A stretch of 64,000 nt of DNA, taken from NCBI GenBank assembly GCA_020523885.1, contig JAJAPY010000001.1:1-64000 (forward strand). The letters run 5' to 3'. The notes under the pieces were generated by a model. That model was given only the letters and a program-made list of their open reading frames with translations. It had not been told where the DNA came from and did not search any database. This document shows positions 41,414-48,128 of the stretch, one piece after another. A program made the position numbers and the translations under genes. The stretch's first letter is position 1. The number at the start of each line of letters is the position of its first letter. This DNA is from Candidatus Liberimonas magnetica (GTDB taxonomy: Bacteria; Elusimicrobiota; Endomicrobiia; Endomicrobiales; JAFGIL01).

Positions 41414-43108
41414 CTAAAGGGGTTCTACTTTTATAGCTCTTTTAGGTCTAGTCGGGCACATATACTGGCATGAACCGCAGCCTATACATAAGGTTTCATC
41501 CACAACGGGCGCACCAATTATTTTCCCATTGGCCAGGGTTTTCTTCTCGAGTTTTATAGCTTTATCTGGTATAGGGCATTGCTCTTCACAGACAATACAT
41601 TCGCTCACACCTGCCCAAGCGACACAGATATTTTTATCTATCTTTGCTTTTCCTATTTTTAATTTCTTTTTATGGTCCAGAGTTATTTTTTCTATAGCTC
41701 CGGTAGGGCAGACCTGAGTGCAGAGCTTGCAGTTATATTCGCAGCATGCAAGTTCCATCATCAGGTTTGGGGTCCAGATACCAGACAAACCGCTTTCAAG
41801 GACACACGGCTGCAGCACGTTTGTGATGCATACTTTCATGCAGTTGCCGCACCTTATGCACCTTTGTAGAAATTCCTTTTCTTCTATAGCTCCTGGCGGC
41901 CTTATGACTGGCCTTTTTTTAGAGGTTTTTTCAAATCCGAATATTGTTTTTTTTAAGCCCGCCAGAGAAAAAAATACCGAAGAACTAAACAAAAGGAATT
42001 GCGCCCGTGTGAGCCCTTTATCCTGGGCCAGATCAATGGTTTTATTCCTATTATAAGTGTCCAAATTGGACAATATAGTCCAATGAAAAGCTTTTTTTAG
42101 ATTTGAAATGACATTTTTTGTCATTCCTGCGAAAGCAGGAATCCAGCTTGATAAAAGCTTTATTTTTTGGATACCCGCTTTCGCGGGTATGACACCTAAT
42201 TTGGGCAGCAATGTATCTTTTTCAAAAGTAAATCTCGCTTTCTGTCCCGGGCACAAAGATATACAGTCCATGCACAGGATACATTCTTCTTTTATATAGG
42301 AGTTATCTTTTTTTATTGCGTTCATCCTGCAGATATTGCTGCAAACCGGGCATTCGCCTTCGCACGAAAAAACCTTACGTTTTAAAAAAGAAAATTTAGA
42401 AATAAACGCCAGTGTAGCGCCTAGAGGGCATAGATACCTGCACCAGAAACGTTTTTTAAAAAATACCAGGATAAGTATTAACGCCAGCTCCAGTAATATC
42501 AGCCAGGTATGAGGGAATGCCGGGTTTTTTATTTCAAGCAGAGCCCCTTTTGTGCTATCGTACAAGTTTTCAAGGGACGGCATATAATTCGTTGCTTTCA
42601 GCAGGAAAATAAATATTTTGTCGATCGAGATGTCCAAGAAAGGGTGGATAGCAAAAGAAAAACTCCTCACAAAAATAGTCAGCGGGTCAAGGGTCCAGGC
42701 GGCCTGTACCCCGAAAAGAGCAAATACCACAATTACTGCAAGAATAACGAATTTTGAATTCCTGGTTCCACCCGGTTCTTTTTCTTTATTCATTTTCTTA
42801 AAGAACGACAGGATAAAAGCCCAAAGGTCAAGCAGGCTCCCGAGCGGGCACAGCCAGCCGCAAAAGAACCTTCCGAATATCAAAGTCAGGACTAGAGTTA
42901 TTAAGGAGTAGGCCAAACCTGCCAAGAATACCTTTTCTGCCAGGGCGGTTATATACATAGCGAACGGGTCGAACTGAAAAAGTATGACAGGGTTTGTAAA
43001 GACGGACGCTGACCTTTTCATTGCCCATAGGATATAAACTATGAACAAGAAAAAACTTGCCTGGCTGAGAAACCTTAAATAAATGAGTCTTTTTGTATTT
43101 GTATTCAT
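41414..43108 (-). CDS. NapH/NapG-like membrane polyferredoxin carrying an inserted repeat
   Basis: A 564-aa iron-sulfur protein. The N-terminal half is NapH/NosR-type: membrane helices with CGWLCPLG and CRYLCPLG, then ferredoxin motifs CEGECPVCSNIC and CILCMDCISLCPG. The C-terminal half is NapG-like: a TRAQFLLF hydrophobic lead, then CIRCGNCMKVC, CKLCTQVCPTG, CIVCEEQCPIP and CIGCGSCQYMC clusters. It probably passes electrons from the quinone pool to a periplasmic partner, likely with the DUF362 protein upstream. Residues ~302-351 are encoded by a palindromic repeat (42057-42205), giving VIPAKAGIQ and WIPAFAGMT in the linker between the two halves without breaking the frame. Confidence 0.88.
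   Translation of the reverse strand: MNTNTKRLIYLRFLSQASFFLFIVYILWAMKRSASVFTNPVILFQFDPFAMYITALAEKVFLAGLAYSLITLVLTLIFGRFFCGWLCPLGSLLDLWAFILSFFKKMNKEKEPGGTRNSKFVILAVIVVFALFGVQAAWTLDPLTIFVRSFSFAIHPFLDISIDKIFIFLLKATNYMPSLENLYDSTKGALLEIKNPAFPHTWLILLELALILILVFFKKRFWCRYLCPLGATLAFISKFSFLKRKVFSCEGECPVCSNICRMNAIKKDNSYIKEECILCMDCISLCPGQKARFTFEKDTLLPKLGVIPAKAGIQKIKLLSSWIPAFAGMTKNVISNLKKAFHWTILSNLDTYNRNKTIDLAQDKGLTRAQFLLFSSSVFFSLAGLKKTIFGFEKTSKKRPVIRPPGAIEEKEFLQRCIRCGNCMKVCITNVLQPCVLESGLSGIWTPNLMMELACCEYNCKLCTQVCPTGAIEKITLDHKKKLKIGKAKIDKNICVAWAGVSECIVCEEQCPIPDKAIKLEKKTLANGKIIGAPVVDETLCIGCGSCQYMCPTRPKRAIKVEPL
42057..42205. repeat. 'VIPAKAGIQ' palindromic element inside the polyferredoxin gene
   Basis: Ends GTGTCCAAATTGGACA and TGACACCTAATTTGGG, with an internal TCATTCCTGCGAAAGCAGGAATCC hairpin split here as TCATTCCTGCGAAAGC and GCTTTCGCGGGTATGA arms. 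Both strands read the same peptide words, VIPAKAGIQ and WIPAFAGMT. At ~149 bp plus a base it keeps the host frame. Confidence 0.92.
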
Positions 43109-43131
43109 TTTATTGTAGTGTCTCTGAAATA

Positions 43132-43252
43132 ACTTTACATTTGACTGTCATTGCGAGCGAAGCGAAGCAATCTCAATGTTAAAAATTTATAGATTGCTTC
43201 GTCATTACATTCCTCGCAATGACAACTCTAATGAATATTCAAGTGTAAAGAT
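43132..43252. repeat. Palindromic repeat, 'TTGCGAG' family, copy 4
   Basis: The core 43146-43224 (TGTCATTGCGAGCGAAGC to CTCGCAATGACA) lies within outer arms CTTTACATTTGA and TCAAGTGTAAAG. It sits between the DUF362 and polyferredoxin genes. Confidence 0.9.
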
Positions 43253-43269
43253 CTGTTGATAATACTACA

Positions 43270-44265
43270 CTATGCAGTAAGTATTTTAATATTTGCTTCT
43301 TTAATGTTCATTTTGCCGAGCCCCATTTTATGAGCTATAGGGATACATTCTATATCCTCCGGTTTAAGCCCGAAAAGAGTTGTTGCATAAGAATCTGCAA
43401 GGACAGGGTCAGCGCTTGCTATGACCGTTTCTTTTTTTAAAACATCCTGCAGGTTCCCGCCTCTCGGCCCGTGGTTAAGGAGTATCCTGTAAGCGTCTAT
43501 TATGGTAAGGTCGGGCTGGATGAACTTTGTGACTTCTACAAGTTTATCGCTGATATTCCAGTGCATGGAACCCCTGGAACCTCCGCAAACGCCCATAAGG
43601 TTTTTCATTGACAAAGTGAGCCTTGTCAGGCTGTGGTGTTTGGCTATAGGCACATTGATAAAGCAATCGCATTTGACCGCATCGCGGTACATGGGCCAGT
43701 CCGACATGGCAGCTCCGTCAGGAAATTGCCCTGGATAAAATTTCCAGTCATCTACAAAAGATACGGACCCGCCTGCTTTTTTTACGGCATCCTGTATGCC
43801 GCTGTTATTGTAGCTCATGCCGGCTTCGTTGCAGGTGAAATCAAACACCTTGACTGTTTTAGCCCCGGCTTCAAAGCACATCTTTACTATCTCTGAAACG
43901 ACCTCGGGGTTGGTTGTTGCGGCATACTCAGGGGTCCTGTCCCAGCCGATGTTCGGTTTTACTACGACTGCCGCGCCTTTTTTAACGAACCTTTCCATCC
44001 CGCCCAGGGTTTGTACGGCTTTCCTTGTTATCTTGCCCGGGTCTTTGCCGGTAACGACTACCGCGTCATGTTCTGTTTTAACTATCATTTTTGTCCTGGG
44101 GGGGAGTTTCTCTGTAGTTTTGGCAAGGGCTTTTCTGACGTTGCTTGATGAAAAAAGAAGTGTTACAAGAAATGTGGCAGAGATCCTTAAAAAACTTTTC
44201 CTGGAATACTGCAATTTGAGGATCCTGTCTATAAATTCTTCCCAGAAAAAACCTTTTTTATCCAT
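43270..44265 (-). CDS. DUF362 protein with Tat-type signal
   Basis: A 331-aa protein of the DUF362 family, which is often fused to or encoded with 4Fe-4S ferredoxins. The N-terminus has a Tat-like signal with an RK variant of the twin arginine (SRKSFLRISATFLV) and a likely cleavage after KALA. The mature domain has VVVKPNIGWDRTPEYA, VFDFTCNEAGMSY, INVPIAKHHSLTRLTLSMKN in outline and IDAYRILLNHGPRGG. I start at the ATG at 44265 with AAGGAG upstream; a longer in-frame start would include repeat DNA. It follows tatA and tatC and precedes the polyferredoxin, suggesting a dedicated Tat-exported redox module. Function is unknown. Confidence 0.85.
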   Translation of the reverse strand: MDKKGFFWEEFIDRILKLQYSRKSFLRISATFLVTLLFSSSNVRKALAKTTEKLPPRTKMIVKTEHDAVVVTGKDPGKITRKAVQTLGGMERFVKKGAAVVVKPNIGWDRTPEYAATTNPEVVSEIVKMCFEAGAKTVKVFDFTCNEAGMSYNNSGIQDAVKKAGGSVSFVDDWKFYPGQFPDGAAMSDWPMYRDAVKCDCFINVPIAKHHSLTRLTLSMKNLMGVCGGSRGSMHWNISDKLVEVTKFIQPDLTIIDAYRILLNHGPRGGNLQDVLKKETVIASADPVLADSYATTLFGLKPEDIECIPIAHKMGLGKMNIKEANIKILTA

Positions 44266-44375
44266 TTGGAACTCCTTCTCCCGCTTCGTGGGATATATTT
44301 TTAGGTTTAAATTACAGCGATATGTATATAAAATCAACTTCCAATTTCCTGTGGTTTGCCACAAGATTATAGGGT

Positions 44376-44455
44376 TGTCATTGCGAGGAATGAAATGATG
44401 AAGCAATCCCGCCATGGAGAGATCACTTCTCCCGCTTTACGGGATCGCGATGACA
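44376..44455. repeat. Palindromic repeat, 'TTGCGAG' family, copy 5
   Basis: TGTCATTGCGAGGAATGA at the left and GGGATCGCGATGACA at the right, with CCCGCTTTACGGG inside. It lies between tatC and the DUF362 gene. Confidence 0.87.
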
Positions 44456-44511
44456 ATACCGCTTGATACCTCGCTCTCTTGCCGCAGGGTGATTCTCTCA
44501 AATCAGGTAGA

Positions 44512-45270
44512 TCAATCAACGTAATCAGAGATTGCAGGGTTTATCAGCAATCTTTTTTTTGTTTTTTCGATAAATACTACGGCTAAAATGCTTATTTCAT
44601 AAAGCGCAAGCATAGGCAGGGCAAAAAGCATCATATTAAAAATATCCGTTGTCGGAGTAATTACGGCTGCAATGACAAGAAGCCCGAAAAAAGCCTCTTT
44701 CCTTTTTCTTTTCATAAAAGATGACCTTAAAATCCCTGCCTGGGCAAGGAACGCGGATAATACAGGCATCTCAAAGACCACTCCTCCTAGAAGGATTATA
44801 GACAGGATGAAAGATATATAGCTGTCCAGAGTGAACATGGGGTTTGCGATTTTTTTGGATAAATTCACAAGGAAGGTTAAGCCTGCGGGCAATATCACAA
44901 AATACGTAAAAACTATTCCCGCAAGAAAAAGCGTTATTATCGGTACGAGCCAGACAGTAAATGAGCTGGATATATTTTCCGGAAGGCCGGGTTTTACGAA
45001 CTTCCATACCTGGTGAAATATCCCGGGGCTGCTTATTATGGCGCCCAAAAATAATGCGATCTTGAAATAGACTACGACTGCCTCGGTGGGTTTAAGGAGT
45101 ATTAAATTATCTACGCTGTTCTTTAGGGGGGCTTTCAGCAGCTCAAAAAAATAAGATGATATAAAAAATCCGATGCCTGTTCCAATGGCAAGGTAGAGCA
45201 GGCATACAAAAAGGCAGGTGCGCAGTTCTTCCAGATGGTCAAGAATGGTCAGTTTTTTTAAATCAGGCAT
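44512..45270 (-). CDS. tatC: Sec-independent protein translocase TatC
   Basis: A 252-aa polytopic membrane protein with six helices that recognises twin-arginine signals and forms the Tat translocon with TatA. Family signatures are the N-terminal DHLEELRTCLFVCL, LLKPTEAVVVYFKIALFLG, FHQVWKFVKPGL and FLAGIVFTYFVILPAGLTFL. The C-terminal part VITPTTDIFNMMLFALPMLALYE is typical. It lies 53 bases downstream of tatA and upstream of a Tat-signal-bearing DUF362 gene. No tatB is seen nearby, so a minimal TatAC system is likely. Confidence 0.95.
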   Translation of the reverse strand: MPDLKKLTILDHLEELRTCLFVCLLYLAIGTGIGFFISSYFFELLKAPLKNSVDNLILLKPTEAVVVYFKIALFLGAIISSPGIFHQVWKFVKPGLPENISSSFTVWLVPIITLFLAGIVFTYFVILPAGLTFLVNLSKKIANPMFTLDSYISFILSIILLGGVVFEMPVLSAFLAQAGILRSSFMKRKRKEAFFGLLVIAAVITPTTDIFNMMLFALPMLALYEISILAVVFIEKTKKRLLINPAISDYVD

Positions 45271-45322
45271 GTTGTAAACCTGATTACAGTGATATTTAAG
45301 GATTTATCACCGGAATCATTTT

Positions 45323-45502
45323 TTAGATTTTCTGCTCTTTATCGGTGTCATCGTCTTTTTCTTCTTCGCTGCTCACTGCTTTCTTGAATTCTCTTATAGA
45401 TTTTCCGAGGGATTTGCCTATCCCAGGAAGTTTTGTCGAACCAAATAACAAAAGAGCGATAAGAAAAAGTACAAGTATTTCCTGAAATCCAAGCCCTAAC
45501 AT
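45323..45502 (-). CDS. tatA: Twin-arginine translocase TatA/TatE subunit
   Basis: A 59-aa single-helix protein: short N-terminus, helix (QEILVLFLIALLLFG), the hinge FGSTKLPGIGKSLGKSI, then an amphipathic helix and a charged tail (EEEKDDDTDKE). I use the ATG at 45502, because GGAGG lies 6 bases before it and TatA proteins begin close to the helix; two upstream in-frame ATGs would place the ribosome binding site inside the gene. It is the first gene of the tatA-tatC-DUF362-polyferredoxin run. Confidence 0.93.
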   Translation of the reverse strand: MLGLGFQEILVLFLIALLLFGSTKLPGIGKSLGKSIREFKKAVSSEEEKDDDTDKEQKI

Positions 45503-45518
45503 ATAATCCTCCGGATTC

Positions 45519-45612
45519 ATTGCAAATTGCAAAATGCAAAATGCAAATTTTAAAACATCACATATTTATTTGTAGTATCACTGTAATCTTGTCGTTAAAT
45601 CACCGTAATCAG
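45519..45612. repeat. Short AAAATGCAAAATG arm and TGTAATC/GTAATC words
   Basis: One arm of the 'GCAAAATG' family (45519-45556), then TCACTGTAATC and TCACCGTAATC, words that recur at 45281-45310 and 46295-46380 around tatA, tatC and lysE. Confidence 0.6.
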
Positions 45613-45630
45613 AGTTTGTTTTAACAAACT

Positions 45631-46275
45631 CTAGAATATTTTTACCATGGAATCAATGAAGAAATAAACGGCTAAACATGCAAGAAAGACACCCAGGAAT
45701 ATATTGATCCATTTTATGAACCTGTTTGAAATGAATTTTTTTGCCCAGCTGATAATGACCGCAAATAGGACCAGGTAAAATGCAAGCCCCATGGCTCCCG
45801 ATATAACTACGATCAAAGTAAAGCTATAATGAGGCGACAGGTATAAGCCGATATCTGTGATCAGTTTTGCCGACAGGAGCCACCAGAAAATTATCACAGG
45901 GTTTGCAGCGCCCAGGGAAAGTCCTATCAAGAAAGACACGCGTTTGCTTCTCAAAATAAAGTGCTGCATATCTCCGATATGTATCCTGTTTGCGTGTCTA
46001 AAAGTATAAAATGCAAGTACCGCAAGGATCAAAGAGCTTGCAAGCGCGAAGAATCCCATGACAGTCTTATTCATGAGTAAAGGTACTATACCGAAAAAGG
46101 CAACGAATCCGTAAAACGAATCTGCAATGAAAGCTCCCGCTATTACCGCAAGGGCAGGTTTGATACGGTCATGCAAAGCGCGCTTTATAACTTCAACCTG
46201 CACCGAACCTGTAGGTATAGCGGCAAAGAGGCCAAGAATAAAAGAAACAAGAGCAAGCAAAGAAGCTTTAATCAT
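45631..46275 (-). CDS. LysE family translocator
   Basis: A 214-aa inner-membrane exporter with about six helices. The N-terminal GLFAAIPTGSVQVEVIKRAL and the GLSLGAANPVIIFWWL segment are the two half-site motifs of the LysE/RhtB family, which exports amino acids or related small molecules. The exact substrate is not predictable. AAGGATC precedes the ATG. It lies upstream of tatA on the same strand, separated by 128 bases of repeat-like DNA. Confidence 0.9.
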   Translation of the reverse strand: MIKASLLALVSFILGLFAAIPTGSVQVEVIKRALHDRIKPALAVIAGAFIADSFYGFVAFFGIVPLLMNKTVMGFFALASSLILAVLAFYTFRHANRIHIGDMQHFILRSKRVSFLIGLSLGAANPVIIFWWLLSAKLITDIGLYLSPHYSFTLIVVISGAMGLAFYLVLFAVIISWAKKFISNRFIKWINIFLGVFLACLAVYFFIDSMVKIF

Positions 46276-46680
46276 GATGATCCTTAATACAGCGATTTCA
46301 AAGAGAGATTACGGTGATTAACTGCAAGATGCCAGTGATTATATATCGTTGATGTATCACTGTAACCGGTTTTATGATCACCACATCCTGATGTTTATAT
46401 TATCCCGCCAAGTGGCGGGATGCCACGTTATTAAAAAGTCCCGCATAGAGCGGGATGATCCCTGCCAGAGGAGTTCCATATATATTATATTATTTTAAGA
46501 TTTTTTTCCAATATATATAATCGTAGTCAGGCAATCAGATAATATGAACGATGTAGCCGAAGAAAGTGGAACGATTTAGCTTAGTAAGCCTTCTAAACCC
46601 GCCAGCTTCAGAGGCTGGCGGATGAAGTGGCAGGCGCCTTTGGCGCCCCGTTGTACGTAGTTTAAAATTTAGAAATTTAA
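46276..46680. other. Repeat-rich intergenic region upstream of brnT
   Basis: No gene is supported. It holds GATTACGGTGATTA-type words (46305-46380), a hairpin ATCCCGCCAAGTGGCGGGAT near 46402-46421, TCCCGCATAGAGCGGGA near 46439-46456, a CCGCCAGCTTCAGAGGCTGGCGG hairpin split across about 46599-46621, and GGCGCCTTTGGCGCC near 46634-46648. These are clustered small hairpins of unknown role. Confidence 0.6.
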
Positions 46681-46694
46681 AATAAATATGCCAA

Positions 46695-46724
46695 TATGCA
46701 TAATTATATGCTATAATATGCATA
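46695..46724 (+). promoter_or_regulatory. Promoter with paired TATGCATA operator sites for brnTA
   Basis: Two perfect TATGCATA palindromes at 46695-46702 and 46717-46724 are 22 bases apart centre to centre, about two helical turns. The second overlaps a TATAAT -10 box (46712-46717). This fits cooperative autorepression by the BrnTA complex. Confidence 0.7.
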
Positions 46725-46733
46725 GGATTTAAA

Positions 46734-47024
46734 ATGAAATTAGCTCATTTTGAATGGGATTTAGATAAGGATGCAATAAACCGACAAAAACATAATGTAT
46801 CGTTTAGTCTTGCTCAACGTGCATTTGCTGATGTTAAACGTATTATATATGAAGATTTTAAACACAGTGATAATGAAAAGAGATATTATTGTTTTGGAAA
46901 AGTTGAAGATGAGATAATAACAGTCAGGTTTACGTATAGGGGGAATGTTATAAGAATTATAGGAGCTGGTTATTGGAGAAAAGGGAGAAAAATTTATGAA
47001 AAAGAAAATAACTTACACGGATGA
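46734..47024 (+). CDS. brnT: BrnT family toxin
   Basis: A 96-aa toxin of the RelE-like fold, expected to be an RNase that stops translation when free of its antitoxin. Family motifs are FEWDLDKDAINRQKHNVSF at the N-terminus, the LAQRAFADV helix and the strand IITVRFTYRGNVIRIIGAGYWRK in outline. His and Arg/Lys residues typical of the active site are present. The gene overlaps the antitoxin start by 29 bases, the usual toxin-first order for BrnTA. Confidence 0.92.
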   Translation: MKLAHFEWDLDKDAINRQKHNVSFSLAQRAFADVKRIIYEDFKHSDNEKRYYCFGKVEDEIITVRFTYRGNVIRIIGAGYWRKGRKIYEKENNLHG

Positions 47025-47226
47025 GCCAATTGAAGGAAAAAGGATTAAAGATTTTATTCCTTCACCGGAGAATCTTCTGTTCAAGGAAGAAAATGTTAGA
47101 GTAACGATAACGTTAAGCAAAAGAAGTATAGAATACTTTAAGAGATGGGCTAATAGACAGCATGCACATTACCAGACTATGATGCGGAAAGTCTTAGATA
47201 CTTATGCGATGCATCACGCCAAATAA
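46996..47226 (+). CDS. brnA: BrnA family antitoxin
   Basis: A 76-aa antitoxin. The N-terminal part would wrap the toxin, and the C-terminal RVTITLSKRSIEYFKRWA, then YQTMMRKVLDTYA, is a ribbon-helix-helix DNA-binding domain. It would bind the TATGCATA sites upstream of brnT as the toxin-antitoxin complex. It is translated from an ATG inside brnT. There is no sign of disruption, so the module looks functional. Confidence 0.92.
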   Translation: MKKKITYTDEPIEGKRIKDFIPSPENLLFKEENVRVTITLSKRSIEYFKRWANRQHAHYQTMMRKVLDTYAMHHAK

Positions 47227-47317
47227 GTTTGCAAGATTGATTTCCTTTATTCATTATCCTCTTTCTCTGCAGTGTTCACCCTTACCTGGCTCCATCCCCT
47301 ATTTCGATTTGCTTAGT

Positions 47318-47608
47318 TTACAATATATTCCCTGCCCACAATTTTTCCAAAAAGATTCGCCACGGTAATAGAGAAATCTTTCCAATAACTCTCTCCCGTT
47401 CTTCATTGCATACTAAAATTGCTTTTTTTGGTTTCATTTCTTCAATAAAGGCATTTAATGGCCTTAAATCGGTATAGTTAATTTTTTTAGCGCTTTTTAC
47501 TTCTATTGCTATCTCGCCTTCGGCAAGTATAAAATCCACTTCCAACCCGGATTTTGTCCTCCAGAAATTTATTGAATATTTTTTATCAGGAATATACTCT
47601 TGTTTAGT
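47318..47608 (-). pseudogene. C-terminal relic of a DUF4143 AAA-type ATPase
   Basis: About 97 residues match the C-terminal DUF4143 domain of AAA family ATPases (NFWRTKSGLEVDFIL, then IAIEVKSAKK and LPWRIFLEKLWAG at the end). The frame is closed upstream by a TAA at 47609-47611, and the N-terminal ATPase with its Walker motifs is absent, so this is a truncated remnant. A start inside it would not give a functional protein. It follows the BrnTA module on the opposite strand, typical of accessory DNA turnover. Confidence 0.82.
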
Positions 47609-47665
47609 TTAACTATTTAGGAGTATACTACATTTTAGATATTATCAATAATTGGCACATTACAA

Positions 47666-47696
47666 AAAAGAACTCCCATTAAGGGAGTTCTTTTCA
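47666..47696. terminator. Terminator-like hairpin
   Basis: The stem AAAAGAACTCCC / GGGAGTTCTTTT is perfect with A and T runs on either side, so it could terminate in both directions. No intact gene adjoins it now. It may be left over from the lost part of the ATPase locus. Confidence 0.7.
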
Positions 47697-48001
47697 CAGC
47701 GTACATAACTTTCAAAATATTTCTTCTTTCATATTCAAAGTCAAGAGTTGAGGTCTGACCCCATGACTGTTACAAAACCGCAGAGTCTAAGCGTCATTTA
47801 AATGAGGTTTTCGGATTTAATTTTTGAAGTATTTTAGAGACCAAGTTTGCCTAAGGAATTCCATTTGTTGGGCTATGCAAAAAGTAATATGGATATGAAT
47901 GTATTCTTAGATTTAACATAAACTATAATCAAAATATTAATTAAGCTTCATGTTTATGCTTTTTTATTCAATAATTCCTTGAATAATAAAGTATTTTTGA
48001 G
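47697..48001. other. AT-rich intergenic region
   Basis: No gene is supported. A GAGTTGAGGTCTGACCCC word at 47746-47763 resembles sequences I have seen near IS200-like transposases, but no transposase is present. The rest is low-complexity AT-rich DNA. Confidence 0.45.
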
Positions 48002-48017
48002 TGTGACTAAAGTCACA
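48002..48017 (+). promoter_or_regulatory. CRP/FNR-type operator (TGTGA-N6-TCACA)
   Basis: TGTGA-CTAAAG-TCACA is a perfect 16-bp palindrome matching the CRP consensus half-sites. It lies about 76 bases upstream of the transcription start expected from the -10 box at 48074 and is the only such site noticed in the window. Confidence 0.65.
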
Positions 48018-48073
48018 ATTGTTCAAAAAAAAATATTTTTCAGAAAACTATGGTTATTTTCAATATGATTTAC

Positions 48074-48079
48074 TATAAT
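48074..48079 (+). promoter_or_regulatory. Putative -10 box for the giant surface-protein gene
   Basis: A perfect TATAAT. The -35 position (48051-48056, TGGTTA) is poor, which fits an activator-dependent promoter served by the TGTGA site. Confidence 0.5.
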
Positions 48080-48128
48080 ATTATAGTCAGAGCATAACTA
48101 AATTTATGACTTACTACCTAATATTAAG

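Noticed and set aside
42108-42299. Plus-strand frame containing VIPAKAGIQ and WIPAFAGMT words
   Set aside because: It is the palindromic repeat read on the other strand inside the polyferredoxin gene. It has no ribosome binding site and lies antisense to a well-supported gene.
47746-47770. GAGTTGAGGTCTGACCCC word as the end of an IS200-like element
   Set aside because: There is only one occurrence, no Y1 transposase and no hairpin ends, so a transposon cannot be supported.
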